DNA of 62,823 nucleotides from an uncultured Lachnospiraceae bacterium (GTDB lineage Bacteria > Bacillota > Clostridia > Lachnospirales > Lachnospiraceae): assembly GCA_910579805.1 (NCBI GenBank), contig CAJTWM010000019.1, positions 1 to 62,823 on the forward strand, in the 5' to 3' direction. Below the pieces are notes generated by a model. That model was not told the DNA's origin, did not search any database, and saw only the letters and a list, made by a program, of their open reading frames with translations. The stretch's first letter is position 1. Each line of letters starts with the position of its first letter. The translations under genes were made by a program, and so were the position numbers. Shown piece by piece: positions 25,848 through 34,021 of this stretch.

Positions 25848-25889
25848 AAACCGGAGGTTCTGACGGCGGTACCGGGGAGCCGCCGGTTT
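25848..25889 (-). terminator. Possible terminator after CgeB 5
   Basis: On the minus strand AAACCGG (25889-25883) pairs with CCGGTTT (25854-25848), followed by TTCC. The inner part is GC-rich and can form competing pairs. It lies just past the CgeB 5 stop. Confidence 0.5.
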
Positions 25890-25894
25890 GGAAT

Positions 25895-27058
25895 TTATGC
25901 GTACGCTTTTGTCAGCATTTCTGACAGGCGGTGCGTATATGTGTGACGCGCCGTCAGCGTTTCCCAGCCGTTATGCGCAATCTCTTTCCGTTCCTTATCA
26001 TGGGTCAGGTAATAGCCGGTCAGGTCTAAAAGCTCTTCCATGCTGCCGTAAACGGCCAGATCTTCCCCAATGGTAAAGCAATCTTCCAATTCGCCCTGAT
26101 AATTTGTCAGGACAAATCCCTGACAGCTTAAAATATCAAAAATGCGGAGCGGCAGCCCGGTATGAATGGATTTGGAAGTGATATTCAGGCTTATTTTGCT
26201 TTCGCGGAAAACAAGGGGCATTTCCGTCAGGGTATTGGCAGCCCCCTTATTGCAGACCATGGGAAGACTGCCGGTATCGCTTTTTGTATAGAGATCCACC
26301 GGAAAATGGCTGCCCAGAAGTTCCATGACGGCGATGCGTTCCATAGCGCTTATTTTGGAATCCAAATACAGTCCGGCCAGGATCTCTTTATCCGTTACGA
26401 CAGAGCCGGGAACCGGATGATAAAAATTCGGTATGTATTTTTTACATTCGCTGACGATGGGATCCGTTAAAGCCTGTTCTATAAAATAGCATCCGTATAC
26501 TTTTTCCTGGGACGACATCAGCCCTTCCAAATATCCTTTTAAGTAATCGGGCATATCGCTTATCCTGTCATAAGGACACATTTCGGTATACAAAGACCCT
26601 ACGAAAGATACTTCCGACTTATAGGAAGAAAAAACCTCAGGAGCCGTATTTTGAAACAGCCGTTTTTTAGAATCGGGATTGGCGGCTAAAGGAAGATGGA
26701 AGACACAGTCCGGATTCAAAGGCGATATTTTATGATACTGTTCTTTGTCAAAAAGGAAAATGCGGTTCCAAACGTTCTTCACGGAGGCGGTATAGTACTC
26801 GAAAACCGGGCAGTCCACACTCCATGAAAGGTAGCGCAAATGGAAAATATTGCATACCTCGGACAGGATAGGAAAAAAGTTAATACTAAAACAAAAGTCT
26901 ACGGGATGCTTTTGGAGGAATCCGGAAATTTTTAGCAGCGTTTCTTTCGCGGGCTGCTCAGTGTGTTCCATTTCCGTTACGGACAGGCCTAATTCCCTAA
27001 ATCCGGCAAGGACATCCGGTTCGCATATATTTTTATATCGGTAAAAAAGAACGTTCAA
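25895..27058 (-). CDS. CgeB/DUF3880-type glycosyltransferase 5
   Basis: A 387-residue CgeB-family protein: 'SINFFPILSEVCNIFHLRYL', 'WSVDCPVFEYY', 'EVSFVGSLYTEMCP', 'LYTKSDTGSL', 'SKISLNITSKSIHTGLPLR', 'NYQGELEDCFTIG'. It begins at TTG 27058 with AGGAGG 9 nt upstream. Its N-terminus matches CgeB 2 most closely. It follows the minus-strand TPR-GT2-methyltransferase gene by 13 nt and is certainly co-transcribed with it. Confidence 0.88.
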   Translation of the reverse strand: MNVLFYRYKNICEPDVLAGFRELGLSVTEMEHTEQPAKETLLKISGFLQKHPVDFCFSINFFPILSEVCNIFHLRYLSWSVDCPVFEYYTASVKNVWNRIFLFDKEQYHKISPLNPDCVFHLPLAANPDSKKRLFQNTAPEVFSSYKSEVSFVGSLYTEMCPYDRISDMPDYLKGYLEGLMSSQEKVYGCYFIEQALTDPIVSECKKYIPNFYHPVPGSVVTDKEILAGLYLDSKISAMERIAVMELLGSHFPVDLYTKSDTGSLPMVCNKGAANTLTEMPLVFRESKISLNITSKSIHTGLPLRIFDILSCQGFVLTNYQGELEDCFTIGEDLAVYGSMEELLDLTGYYLTHDKERKEIAHNGWETLTARHTYTHRLSEMLTKAYA

Positions 27059-27071
27059 TTATGAAAACCTC

Positions 27072-28799
27072 CTAAGTTTGTGCTTTTTCAACACTGAAAA
27101 GATATTTCTCGGCCAGAAACCGTTTCTGATCCGCCGGGGCGGAAACGGCCGGCAATTTTTCTAATAATTCCGCTTCTTCCTGTGTCGGGGCAGATGACGC
27201 GCTGTAGGATTTTACAATGTGTAACCCACAATCACAAAACAGGGAAAGAATACTGTCCAGGGTATAGAAATGAATATGCGAGCGGTTCAAAATACCGTAT
27301 TCCTGATAAGTAAAATTTCCCTTTAATAAAGGTAAAATAACCGAAAAATGCATGACATTCGGAATGCTGCACAAAATGTTACCGGATGGTTTCAGAAAAC
27401 CGGATAAATAGCAGAGGGTTTTTTGCGGATCGTGCAGATGGGCCAATAGATTGCCCAAAATAATGTAGTCGAAAGACCCGGCCGGATAGGCGAGACGTCC
27501 TTCCTCGATATTGCCGCAAAAAATATCGTGATTGTTGGATCCCAAACAGGCCAGTTCCGGTTGTATTTCCATGCCGTGAACCGTTGCATGCGGGTAGAGA
27601 TATTTGATTTTGGATAAAGTTGCCCCACACCCGCACCCGATCTCCAAAACGGAAAAGGTATCGTCCGGGGTATGGCCGATCATGTCTATCAGTTCGGCTT
27701 TGGGCTGTATATAGTGCAGCAGATCGTATCCGTGTTTTTCTATAAATAAGGCATTGTTTTTAAAGCCGACCGGACACCAGTCGTTATGATTTGCGCCGTT
27801 GCCGCTGCCATAATGAAAGATGATACTGTTGTGACACAGCAGACATCGAAATCCGGCGGCCTGAAGCCTTACGCCATAATCGTTATCTTCAAACGTACCC
27901 GGTGAAAAGCGCAGGTCTAAAAGCCCGATGCTGTCAAGGGCATGCCGCCTGATCAATAAGGCGAAACCGATCAGGTAAATTTTAGATTCATAAGGATATT
28001 TTTCGGGAACGTTATGTTCTCTGGCATAGGCTTCATACCCGTTTATGGAGATTTCCCTTCCGGAACATGTCTGGTCATTCAAATCCATATTGCTGACACT
28101 GCCGGCCGCCCCTGTCTTTTTTGACGAATATAATCCCATACGAAGCCAAAAAACGGAGTTGGGAAAAAGAACGGTGTCATTGTTTAAAAGAAGGATGTCA
28201 TTGTCCGGCTGCGAGATTTTGATGCCTGCATTACAGGCTGCGGGAAAGCCCGCGTTTGTTTCATTGCAGATGAGCTTTATATCGTCCTGCCCCATGAGCC
28301 AGTCCCTGATACCGTCAGTGGAGGCATTGTCTACGCAGATCAACTCATAAGAACCGGTAGGAAGGGTCTGACGGATGCTTTCAATGGATTGTATGGTCAG
28401 ATCTTTCACATTGTAAGTCAGCATGACGATCGATACGGGGCGGATATCCAAAGCAAACCGGTCGGCAAGGTTTGTTTGGAAATGGCGTATTATCTCTGCG
28501 TCGTCGGGATCCTCACAATAATAAAGCGCATTTTCGTAGCAAAGATAAGCCTGATCGGCATTAAAATGTTCATAATAATTACCTAAAAGTAAATAAAGTT
28601 CATAGTTTTTGTAATTAAGGAGCAATCCTTTACGGATAGCCTCAAACATATGGGGAAGGTCTCCGGCCGCATGGTAAACGGATGCGGAAAGTATGGATAT
28701 TTCTTCATTCCAGGTATTTTCAGGGATGTTTTTGACCAGTGCAAGTCCTAAAACAAAATCGCCGTCGTTAACCGCGTTTTTAAGTATCGTCAGATCCAT
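27072..28799 (-). CDS. TPR-GT2-methyltransferase fusion protein 2
   Basis: A 575-residue paralogue of the 18760-20487 product with the same three-part order: helical TPR-like N-terminus ('YELYLLLGNYYEHFNADQAY'), GT2 domain ('VSIVMLTYNVKDLTIQSI', 'ICVDNASTDGIRDWL', 'ILLLNNDTVL', 'TFEDNDYGVRLQAAGF') and SAM methyltransferase ('VLEIGCGCGATLSKIKYLYP', 'FDYIILGNLLAHLHDP'). In this copy the conserved D-V-L-E-H of the other copy reads N-L-L-A-H, so catalysis at the methyltransferase site may differ. AAAGGA 8 nt upstream supports ATG 28799. Confidence 0.9.
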   Translation of the reverse strand: MDLTILKNAVNDGDFVLGLALVKNIPENTWNEEISILSASVYHAAGDLPHMFEAIRKGLLLNYKNYELYLLLGNYYEHFNADQAYLCYENALYYCEDPDDAEIIRHFQTNLADRFALDIRPVSIVMLTYNVKDLTIQSIESIRQTLPTGSYELICVDNASTDGIRDWLMGQDDIKLICNETNAGFPAACNAGIKISQPDNDILLLNNDTVLFPNSVFWLRMGLYSSKKTGAAGSVSNMDLNDQTCSGREISINGYEAYAREHNVPEKYPYESKIYLIGFALLIRRHALDSIGLLDLRFSPGTFEDNDYGVRLQAAGFRCLLCHNSIIFHYGSGNGANHNDWCPVGFKNNALFIEKHGYDLLHYIQPKAELIDMIGHTPDDTFSVLEIGCGCGATLSKIKYLYPHATVHGMEIQPELACLGSNNHDIFCGNIEEGRLAYPAGSFDYIILGNLLAHLHDPQKTLCYLSGFLKPSGNILCSIPNVMHFSVILPLLKGNFTYQEYGILNRSHIHFYTLDSILSLFCDCGLHIVKSYSASSAPTQEEAELLEKLPAVSAPADQKRFLAEKYLFSVEKAQT

Positions 28800-28953
28800 G
28801 GATAAAGTCCTTTCTTAAATCTTATTTAATCAAAGATTTTTTATTGTATAATAGTCCGGCGTTTGATAAAATGAAATAATTATAATTCGTTTTTGGGGAA
28901 ATTTATTATATAGTAAATTATTATAGACGGTTATCTTTTTAAAATCAATATGG

Positions 28954-28981
28954 TCGGTAAGATCAGGAACTGATCGGTAAG
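28954..28981. promoter_or_regulatory. Candidate operator: direct repeats around a palindrome
   Basis: Two TCGGTAAG repeats begin 20 nt apart (28954 and 28974) and flank the palindrome GATCAG-GAA-CTGATC (28961-28975). It lies in the 260-nt divergent interval before CgeB 6. The symmetry suggests a regulator site or a small hairpin; no regulator gene is nearby. Confidence 0.4.
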
Positions 28982-28997
28982 TAAATCGACAAAAACA

Positions 28998-29015
28998 GGG
29001 GCGGGTATCCGCCCC
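28998..29015 (+). other. GC-rich hairpin upstream of CgeB 6
   Basis: GGGGCGG, loop GTAT, CCGCCCC form a perfect 7-bp stem 44 nt before the preferred GTG start. There is no T-tract, so it is not an ordinary terminator; it may act in the leader RNA. Confidence 0.5.
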
Positions 29016-29059
29016 AAAAGTTGAATATTGCCATTATTGCGCAAAAGGAGATTGGAAGC

Positions 29060-30301
29060 GTGGGTGTCATACCGGTAGAAGGAAATAAGAATATTTTATA
29101 TATACATAGCGATAAGATCGTCTTGGACGATATGCGCTGGGGACTTTATCAAATGGGAATAGAGCCGGATCTGTATCCGAAAAAAGTTACGATGTATGAA
29201 GATATGGGCGGGGCAGACATTGGGGAAGAAAAGGAAGAACTGAAAGGGTTCATGGAGCGGAAACAATACGATGTCGTCATTACTTATGATTTTCACATTA
29301 CCGTGGCCATGGCCTGTCAGGAACTGCGGGTAAAATATATTTCATGGATCTATGATTCGCCTAATTTGGCCTTGTACACGGATATTGCCAAAAGCGGATA
29401 TAATTATGTTTTTGCTTTCGATAAAAAACAGTATGAGCGATTAAGTAAGGAAGGGATCAGGCATTTATATTATCTGCCGCTTGCCGCCAACGTGGATATG
29501 ACTTCCGGACTGATCATAACGGAGGAAGATGAGGAGAAGTATTGCCATGAGATTTCATTTGTAGGTTCTTTATATAAAGAAAACGGATATAACGAGAAAA
29601 AAGCCGTCCTTACGCAGGAAAGCGAAAAAGTGATCCGGGGAATCATACAAAAAACGGCGTTGCATTGGGAAAAAGGGCTGGGATGTTTCGAAACCCTGGA
29701 TGCAGGGACGGTTGACAGGATATACGAAGAACTCGGGGCGGAAGTCAGGGGCCTGCATATTGATAAGAGGTACATGCTGGAACTATATTTACTGATCAGG
29801 AAAGTGACGGAGATCGATAGGACAGGCGTTTTAAATGCCCTTGCTGTGGAACATGACGTTACGCTTTATACCGGAACCGACGCCTCCGGTCTGGAGAACG
29901 TAAAGATACGGGGGAGGGCGGATTCTTTGGAAGAGGTACCGAAAATCTATTATCTTAGCAAGATCAATTTAAATATTACCATGCGTTCCATTGAAACGGG
30001 AATTCCCCAACGGGTGTTTGACATTATGGGAGTGGGCGGATTCGTGTTAAGTAATTATCAGGAGGAATTGGAAGAGTTGTTTGTACCCGACAGGGAGATC
30101 GTATTATTCAGGGATGTGCCTGAACTGCTAAAGAAGGCGGAGTATTATCTGAATCATGAAGAAGAGCGGATCAGGATCGCAATAAACGGATATAAAAAGG
30201 TAAGGGAATATTATAACACGCAGACAGCGCTCGGCAGTATGCTGCGGGCGGTTTTTCCCGTACAGGATGAAAAGCTGCGGAATCAGGAACAGGGAATTTA
30301 G
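29060..30301 (+). CDS. CgeB/DUF3880-type glycosyltransferase 6
   Basis: A 413-residue CgeB-family protein closest to CgeB 1: both share 'TSGLIITEEDE', 'EISFVGSLY' or 'DISFVGSLY', 'NGYNEK' and 'NYQEELEELFVPD'. GTG 29060 is preferred because AAAGGAG lies 9 nt upstream; a TTG at 29021 is in frame but lacks a ribosome binding site. The family core starts at 'KNILYIHSDKI', a few residues in. The high similarity to CgeB 1, about 27 kb away, suggests a relatively recent duplication. Confidence 0.87.
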   Translation: MGVIPVEGNKNILYIHSDKIVLDDMRWGLYQMGIEPDLYPKKVTMYEDMGGADIGEEKEELKGFMERKQYDVVITYDFHITVAMACQELRVKYISWIYDSPNLALYTDIAKSGYNYVFAFDKKQYERLSKEGIRHLYYLPLAANVDMTSGLIITEEDEEKYCHEISFVGSLYKENGYNEKKAVLTQESEKVIRGIIQKTALHWEKGLGCFETLDAGTVDRIYEELGAEVRGLHIDKRYMLELYLLIRKVTEIDRTGVLNALAVEHDVTLYTGTDASGLENVKIRGRADSLEEVPKIYYLSKINLNITMRSIETGIPQRVFDIMGVGGFVLSNYQEELEELFVPDREIVLFRDVPELLKKAEYYLNHEEERIRIAINGYKKVREYYNTQTALGSMLRAVFPVQDEKLRNQEQGI

Positions 30302-30304
30302 TGA

Positions 30305-30333
30305 TTGTGTAGTTCGACGGTTGGTATTATAAT
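30305..30333 (+). promoter_or_regulatory. SigA-type promoter for CgeB 7
   Basis: TTGTGT (30305-30310), 17-nt spacer, TATAAT (30328-30333). The leader to the start codon would be about 80 nt. Confidence 0.68.
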
Positions 30334-30419
30334 AATAGATACTTTGGTATCACTGATCCCGTGTCCCGCAGCGTCAGGTAAAGCCGGGTAAGGCAGCAGA
30401 ATGAAAGCAGGGGGCTGAT

Positions 30420-31565
30420 ATGACGGTACTGTTCTATAGGTGGATGGGTATTACGGAAGTGGACGCATTGGAAGTTTTGATCGAAATGGGAGTAGAAGTG
30501 CTCGCTTTTGAATATCCGCTGAAAAACTATAATGAAGATCAGGAGTTGGAGGGAAAACTAGCGGAGGTTTGCCGGACCCACAGTTTTGACTGTATTTTTT
30601 CGTTTAATTATTTTCCGGCATTATCTCTGGTAAGTAAAAAAATAGGCGTTAGATATGTTTCGTGGGTATATGATTCGCCGCATCTTACCTTAAATTCAAA
30701 AACGGTCTTAAACGATTGTAACGACATTTATGTTTTCGATTACTATAGGTATTGCGAGCTGACAGAAAAAAAGCGGGGAAATATACACTATCTGCCGTTG
30801 GCGGTAAATACAAAAAGGCTTGAGCGGCAAGAGCGTTTCTACGGACAAGGGTATCGGCATGAAGTATCGTTTATGGGAAATTTATATAACGATGAATACA
30901 ATTTTTATGATAAGATAAAATATTTACCGGAATATATAAGGGGAATGCTGGAAGGCGTTATGGAGGCCCAGCTTCTGTTTAACCGGTATGATTTTTTGGA
31001 GGCCCAGCTTAGCGATGCCATGATGGACGAGATATTAACGTATGTTGATTTTGAAGTCGGCGGGAATTATTTTCCTTCAAAAAGAGATATTTTTTTGGAC
31101 TTAGTATTGCGCCGTAAAATGACCATATTAGAGAGGAGCCGTATTTTAGACGCAGTCAGCGGACGTTTTCCCACGGTGCTTTATTCGGGAACGGAAACGC
31201 CGGAGCTTCCTATGATAACCCATATGGGGCATGTAGAATATTTAAAGCAGATGCCGGAGATGTTTAAGCGCAGCAAGGTGAATTTAAATATTTCGCTCCG
31301 TTCTATTTTATCGGGAATTCCGCTCCGGGTTATGGATATCATGGGGGCAGGCGGTTTTGCACTCTCCGATTATCAGTTGGAAATCGAAGAATATTTTAAG
31401 ATAGGAGAAGAGATTGTCGTTTATGACGGCATAGGAGACTGTCTGGAGCGGATCGGGTATTATCTGAAGCATGAAGCGGAAAGGGAAAAGATAGCGGAAA
31501 ACGGATGCCGGAAAGTACGGCGTGAATTTTCCTACGAAAATCAGCTTCGGAAAATTTTCGCATGA
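30420..31565 (+). CDS. CgeB/DUF3880-type glycosyltransferase 7
   Basis: A 381-residue CgeB-family GT-B protein: 'SFNYFPALSLVSKKIGVRYV', 'WVYDSPHLTLNSKTV', 'EVSFMGNLYNDEYN', 'SKVNLNISLRSILSGIPLR', 'DYQLEIEEYFKIG'. AGGGGG lies about 6 nt upstream of ATG 30420. It has its own promoter and is followed closely by a short CgeB-like half protein. Confidence 0.88.
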   Translation: MTVLFYRWMGITEVDALEVLIEMGVEVLAFEYPLKNYNEDQELEGKLAEVCRTHSFDCIFSFNYFPALSLVSKKIGVRYVSWVYDSPHLTLNSKTVLNDCNDIYVFDYYRYCELTEKKRGNIHYLPLAVNTKRLERQERFYGQGYRHEVSFMGNLYNDEYNFYDKIKYLPEYIRGMLEGVMEAQLLFNRYDFLEAQLSDAMMDEILTYVDFEVGGNYFPSKRDIFLDLVLRRKMTILERSRILDAVSGRFPTVLYSGTETPELPMITHMGHVEYLKQMPEMFKRSKVNLNISLRSILSGIPLRVMDIMGAGGFALSDYQLEIEEYFKIGEEIVVYDGIGDCLERIGYYLKHEAEREKIAENGCRKVRREFSYENQLRKIFA

Positions 31566-31584
31566 ATCGAAAATCAAAGGAATC

Positions 31585-32103
31585 ATGGATCATATGACAG
31601 AAAACATAAAAAAGATCATTATTTTAGGAAACAGGGAAGAAAAGTCGGAAATATTAAAAATCTGTTCGGAATGGGAACTGTTTTTTAAAAAGAAAAAATG
31701 GGAAACCGAAGCTTTTTTTATCGAAGCGGATGCGGAACAGACGCTTATGAAGATAGCGGCAGATGAACGGGCCGATATGGTAATATGCTTTCAGTTGGCG
31801 GGATTTCATATTACCATGTTCGGCGGGGACATTTTTCTAAACAAGTTTTATTGCCCGATCGTCAATATAATATGGAAACCGTTGGGGGAGAGGGATCTAA
31901 AACTATTGGATTCCAGACTGAATGTTACTATCGTATTTTTTACGAATGACCGGGAAAATGTGGATAAGGTAAAACAAGGTTTGGAATTTCCGCCATACAT
32001 ACGGTATCTGCCTGATTTTAAGAAGTTTTGGGAGGAAGTTAATCTGAAAACCGTATTTTTGTATGGAAACGACATGGATGTTTCCGGGCATGGAGGACAG
32101 TAA
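31585..32103 (+). CDS. Short Rossmann-like protein resembling a lone CgeB N-terminal half
   Basis: A 172-residue soluble protein. The pattern 'ADMVICFQLAGFHITMFGG', 'CPIVNIIWKPLG', 'NVTIVFFTNDRENV' and 'IRYLPDF' resembles the N-terminal (DUF3880-like) half of CgeB proteins and the middle segment of the 3592-5877 protein, without the donor-binding C-terminal half. The frame is open from 31522, overlapping CgeB 7; ATG 31585 after AAAGGA is taken, with ATG 31594 as alternative. It could be a regulatory or non-catalytic partner, or a remnant. Function unknown. Confidence 0.68.
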   Translation: MDHMTENIKKIIILGNREEKSEILKICSEWELFFKKKKWETEAFFIEADAEQTLMKIAADERADMVICFQLAGFHITMFGGDIFLNKFYCPIVNIIWKPLGERDLKLLDSRLNVTIVFFTNDRENVDKVKQGLEFPPYIRYLPDFKKFWEEVNLKTVFLYGNDMDVSGHGGQ

Positions 32104-32126
32104 GAGGAAAGGAGCGCTATAATAAA

Positions 32127-32495
32127 ATGAGAGAATTGACATTAGAGACAAAAGAGGCTTTACGGGTTATGGGGGAATATTTGGAGAAACTGATTCCGGG
32201 AATGGAGGTATTGATAACGGAACTGCGGGGGAACAGAAAAGCAGATACGGATACTTTTTTAAAGAATTGTACGGATAGCTTTAACTGGATGGTCGAGATC
32301 TATAACCTGACTTCGGATGTGATCAACGAAGGAAAGGAAAGAATTAAAAAAGAAGAAATAAATCCGGGGATCATCGCGCTTGGCGACGCCCTGAAGGAAA
32401 AAAACGACGGAAAAACTGCGGATGCTTTGGAAAGCAGGATCATCCCTTTTCTGAAACAGTTAAAAGACGCGGTAAACGAGATCCAAAACCAATAA
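32127..32495 (+). CDS. Hypothetical small helical protein
   Basis: A 122-residue, highly charged, all-helical protein with no recognised domain, signal or membrane segment. AAAGGAG lies 12 nt upstream of the ATG. It ends just before a strong terminator, making it the last gene of the CgeB 7 unit. Its size and helical character would suit a chaperone or adaptor of the flagellar system, but nothing in the sequence shows this. Confidence 0.72.
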   Translation: MRELTLETKEALRVMGEYLEKLIPGMEVLITELRGNRKADTDTFLKNCTDSFNWMVEIYNLTSDVINEGKERIKKEEINPGIIALGDALKEKNDGKTADALESRIIPFLKQLKDAVNEIQNQ

Positions 32496-32500
32496 AAGCC

Positions 32501-32546
32501 ACCGTCATGATATAAGCGGCATGCCGCTGTTGTCATGACGGTTTTT
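32501..32546 (+). terminator. Intrinsic terminator
   Basis: A 10-bp perfect stem (32501-32510 with 32532-32541) encloses a second hairpin AGCGGC-AT-GCCGCT and is followed by TTTTT. Confidence 0.9.
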
Positions 32547-32635
32547 AAGGAATATCGCAACATATCCGGAACATATGTATGGACTTTGTCCGGAGCAGGA
32601 CACAGAATTTGAAATCACGGGAGGCGGCGGAAGGT

Positions 32636-33979
32636 ATGAATCCTATTGCAGCGGTTATATGCAACTACAATAAAAGTAAGTATGTGACGGAGTGTATCCA
32701 AAGCGTATTGGAATCTACTTTTTCGAATTTTGACCTTATAGTGGTGGACAATGCTTCTACCGACGATTCCGTAAAGTGTATCCGGGAACGATACGAAGGA
32801 AAGCTGACGCTTTTGGAAAATGCGGAAAACCTCGGCGGTTCCGGCGGCTTTAACACGGGAATCGGCTATGCGATGGAAAGAGGATACGAATATATCTGGT
32901 GTCTGGACAACGATGTGCTGGTAGACGAGAATGCACTCGGCGCATTGTATGATTTTTTGGAAAAGAACCCGCAGGCCGGTATGGCAGGGTCAAAAGTATA
33001 TCACATGGAGGAGCCGGACTATGTACAGCAGTTCGGGATCGACGTGGATTTTGAACATTTTTGCTGCGAGGCAAAATATTACAACCGTTTGGAGGACGGC
33101 AGCATGCCGGAGGTGGTATACTCCGACGCGGTGGCGGCCTGTTCCGTTTTGGTGAGGACTTCTTTGATCCGACAGATCGGGATGCTGCCGGAGGAAAATT
33201 TTCTGTATTGGGACGATACGGAGTGGGGATACCGCTGCAACCTTGCAGGCTGTCTGGTGGCGTCCGTCGGCGCGTCCAAGGTGCTGCATTCCATGGGAGC
33301 GAAAAAGGAATCGGTGAATACGTTTCCCACTTATTATGCATGGCGCAACTGGATCCGCTTTTTTATGAAATATACGGATGAAGAGAAGTGGGAGGCGATG
33401 TGCGAAAGCTTTTTGGAAGGGATATTCGAGATCGTTTACGACGGTTTTTATAAGGGAGAGGAGAACCGTACCAAAACGGTCATGGCCGCATATGACGACG
33501 CGCTTCACGGCATAGTCGGAAAAGCGGGAGAGGAAAGGATTTTCCCGCTGGACAAAAAAGATGAAAAGCTGCGGGCGATACTGGACAAAGCGGCATGGGC
33601 GGAAATCAGAACTGCAGAAGAAGGAATGGATACCGGCGGGCTGGAGGAAAGGATTCTTGCACTATTTCCCGAAATGGAGATCCGGAAAGCAGGAGCGGAA
33701 AGGAACAGGGGAAAAGAAGAAACGGAAACCGGCGGCGGATTAGGGAAAAGGGAAAACGGCGCGGAAGAAACCGGAAGGAGATTTATCCTATGCAGGGATA
33801 TATTTATGCAGGGAGATTATTCCGAGGGGGATATCTTTGTGGATATGGAGGGAAGGATCATGGAAAACGAGGAGGATTTTTTTAAAGTATTTAATAAAGG
33901 GTATAGTTATCAGACATTTTTGTTTATGCAAAAGCCGCTTTTCATGGAGCGGGTAAGGGCAATGAGAAAAGACCTCTGA
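32636..33979 (+). CDS. Family-2 glycosyltransferase, probable galactofuranosyl/rhamnosyl type
   Basis: A 447-residue GT2 enzyme: 'AAVICNYNKSKYVTECIQSV', 'LIVVDNASTDDSVKCI', 'ENLGGSGGFNTGI', 'IWCLDNDVLVDENAL' (DND metal site) and 'NFLYWDDTEWGYRC' follow the order of GlfT/rhamnosyltransferase-like proteins. A long charged C-terminal region (from about 325) contains a Glu/Gly/Arg-rich stretch of low complexity. ATG 32636 has GGAGG 11 nt upstream and is preferred over ATG 32579. The following gene is UDP-galactopyranose mutase, so galactofuranose is the best-supported donor. Confidence 0.86.
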   Translation: MNPIAAVICNYNKSKYVTECIQSVLESTFSNFDLIVVDNASTDDSVKCIRERYEGKLTLLENAENLGGSGGFNTGIGYAMERGYEYIWCLDNDVLVDENALGALYDFLEKNPQAGMAGSKVYHMEEPDYVQQFGIDVDFEHFCCEAKYYNRLEDGSMPEVVYSDAVAACSVLVRTSLIRQIGMLPEENFLYWDDTEWGYRCNLAGCLVASVGASKVLHSMGAKKESVNTFPTYYAWRNWIRFFMKYTDEEKWEAMCESFLEGIFEIVYDGFYKGEENRTKTVMAAYDDALHGIVGKAGEERIFPLDKKDEKLRAILDKAAWAEIRTAEEGMDTGGLEERILALFPEMEIRKAGAERNRGKEETETGGGLGKRENGAEETGRRFILCRDIFMQGDYSEGDIFVDMEGRIMENEEDFFKVFNKGYSYQTFLFMQKPLFMERVRAMRKDL

Positions 33980-34021
33980 TTTTGGAAGTTAAAACGTTAA
34001 GATGAAGGGAGACCAAGCGAA

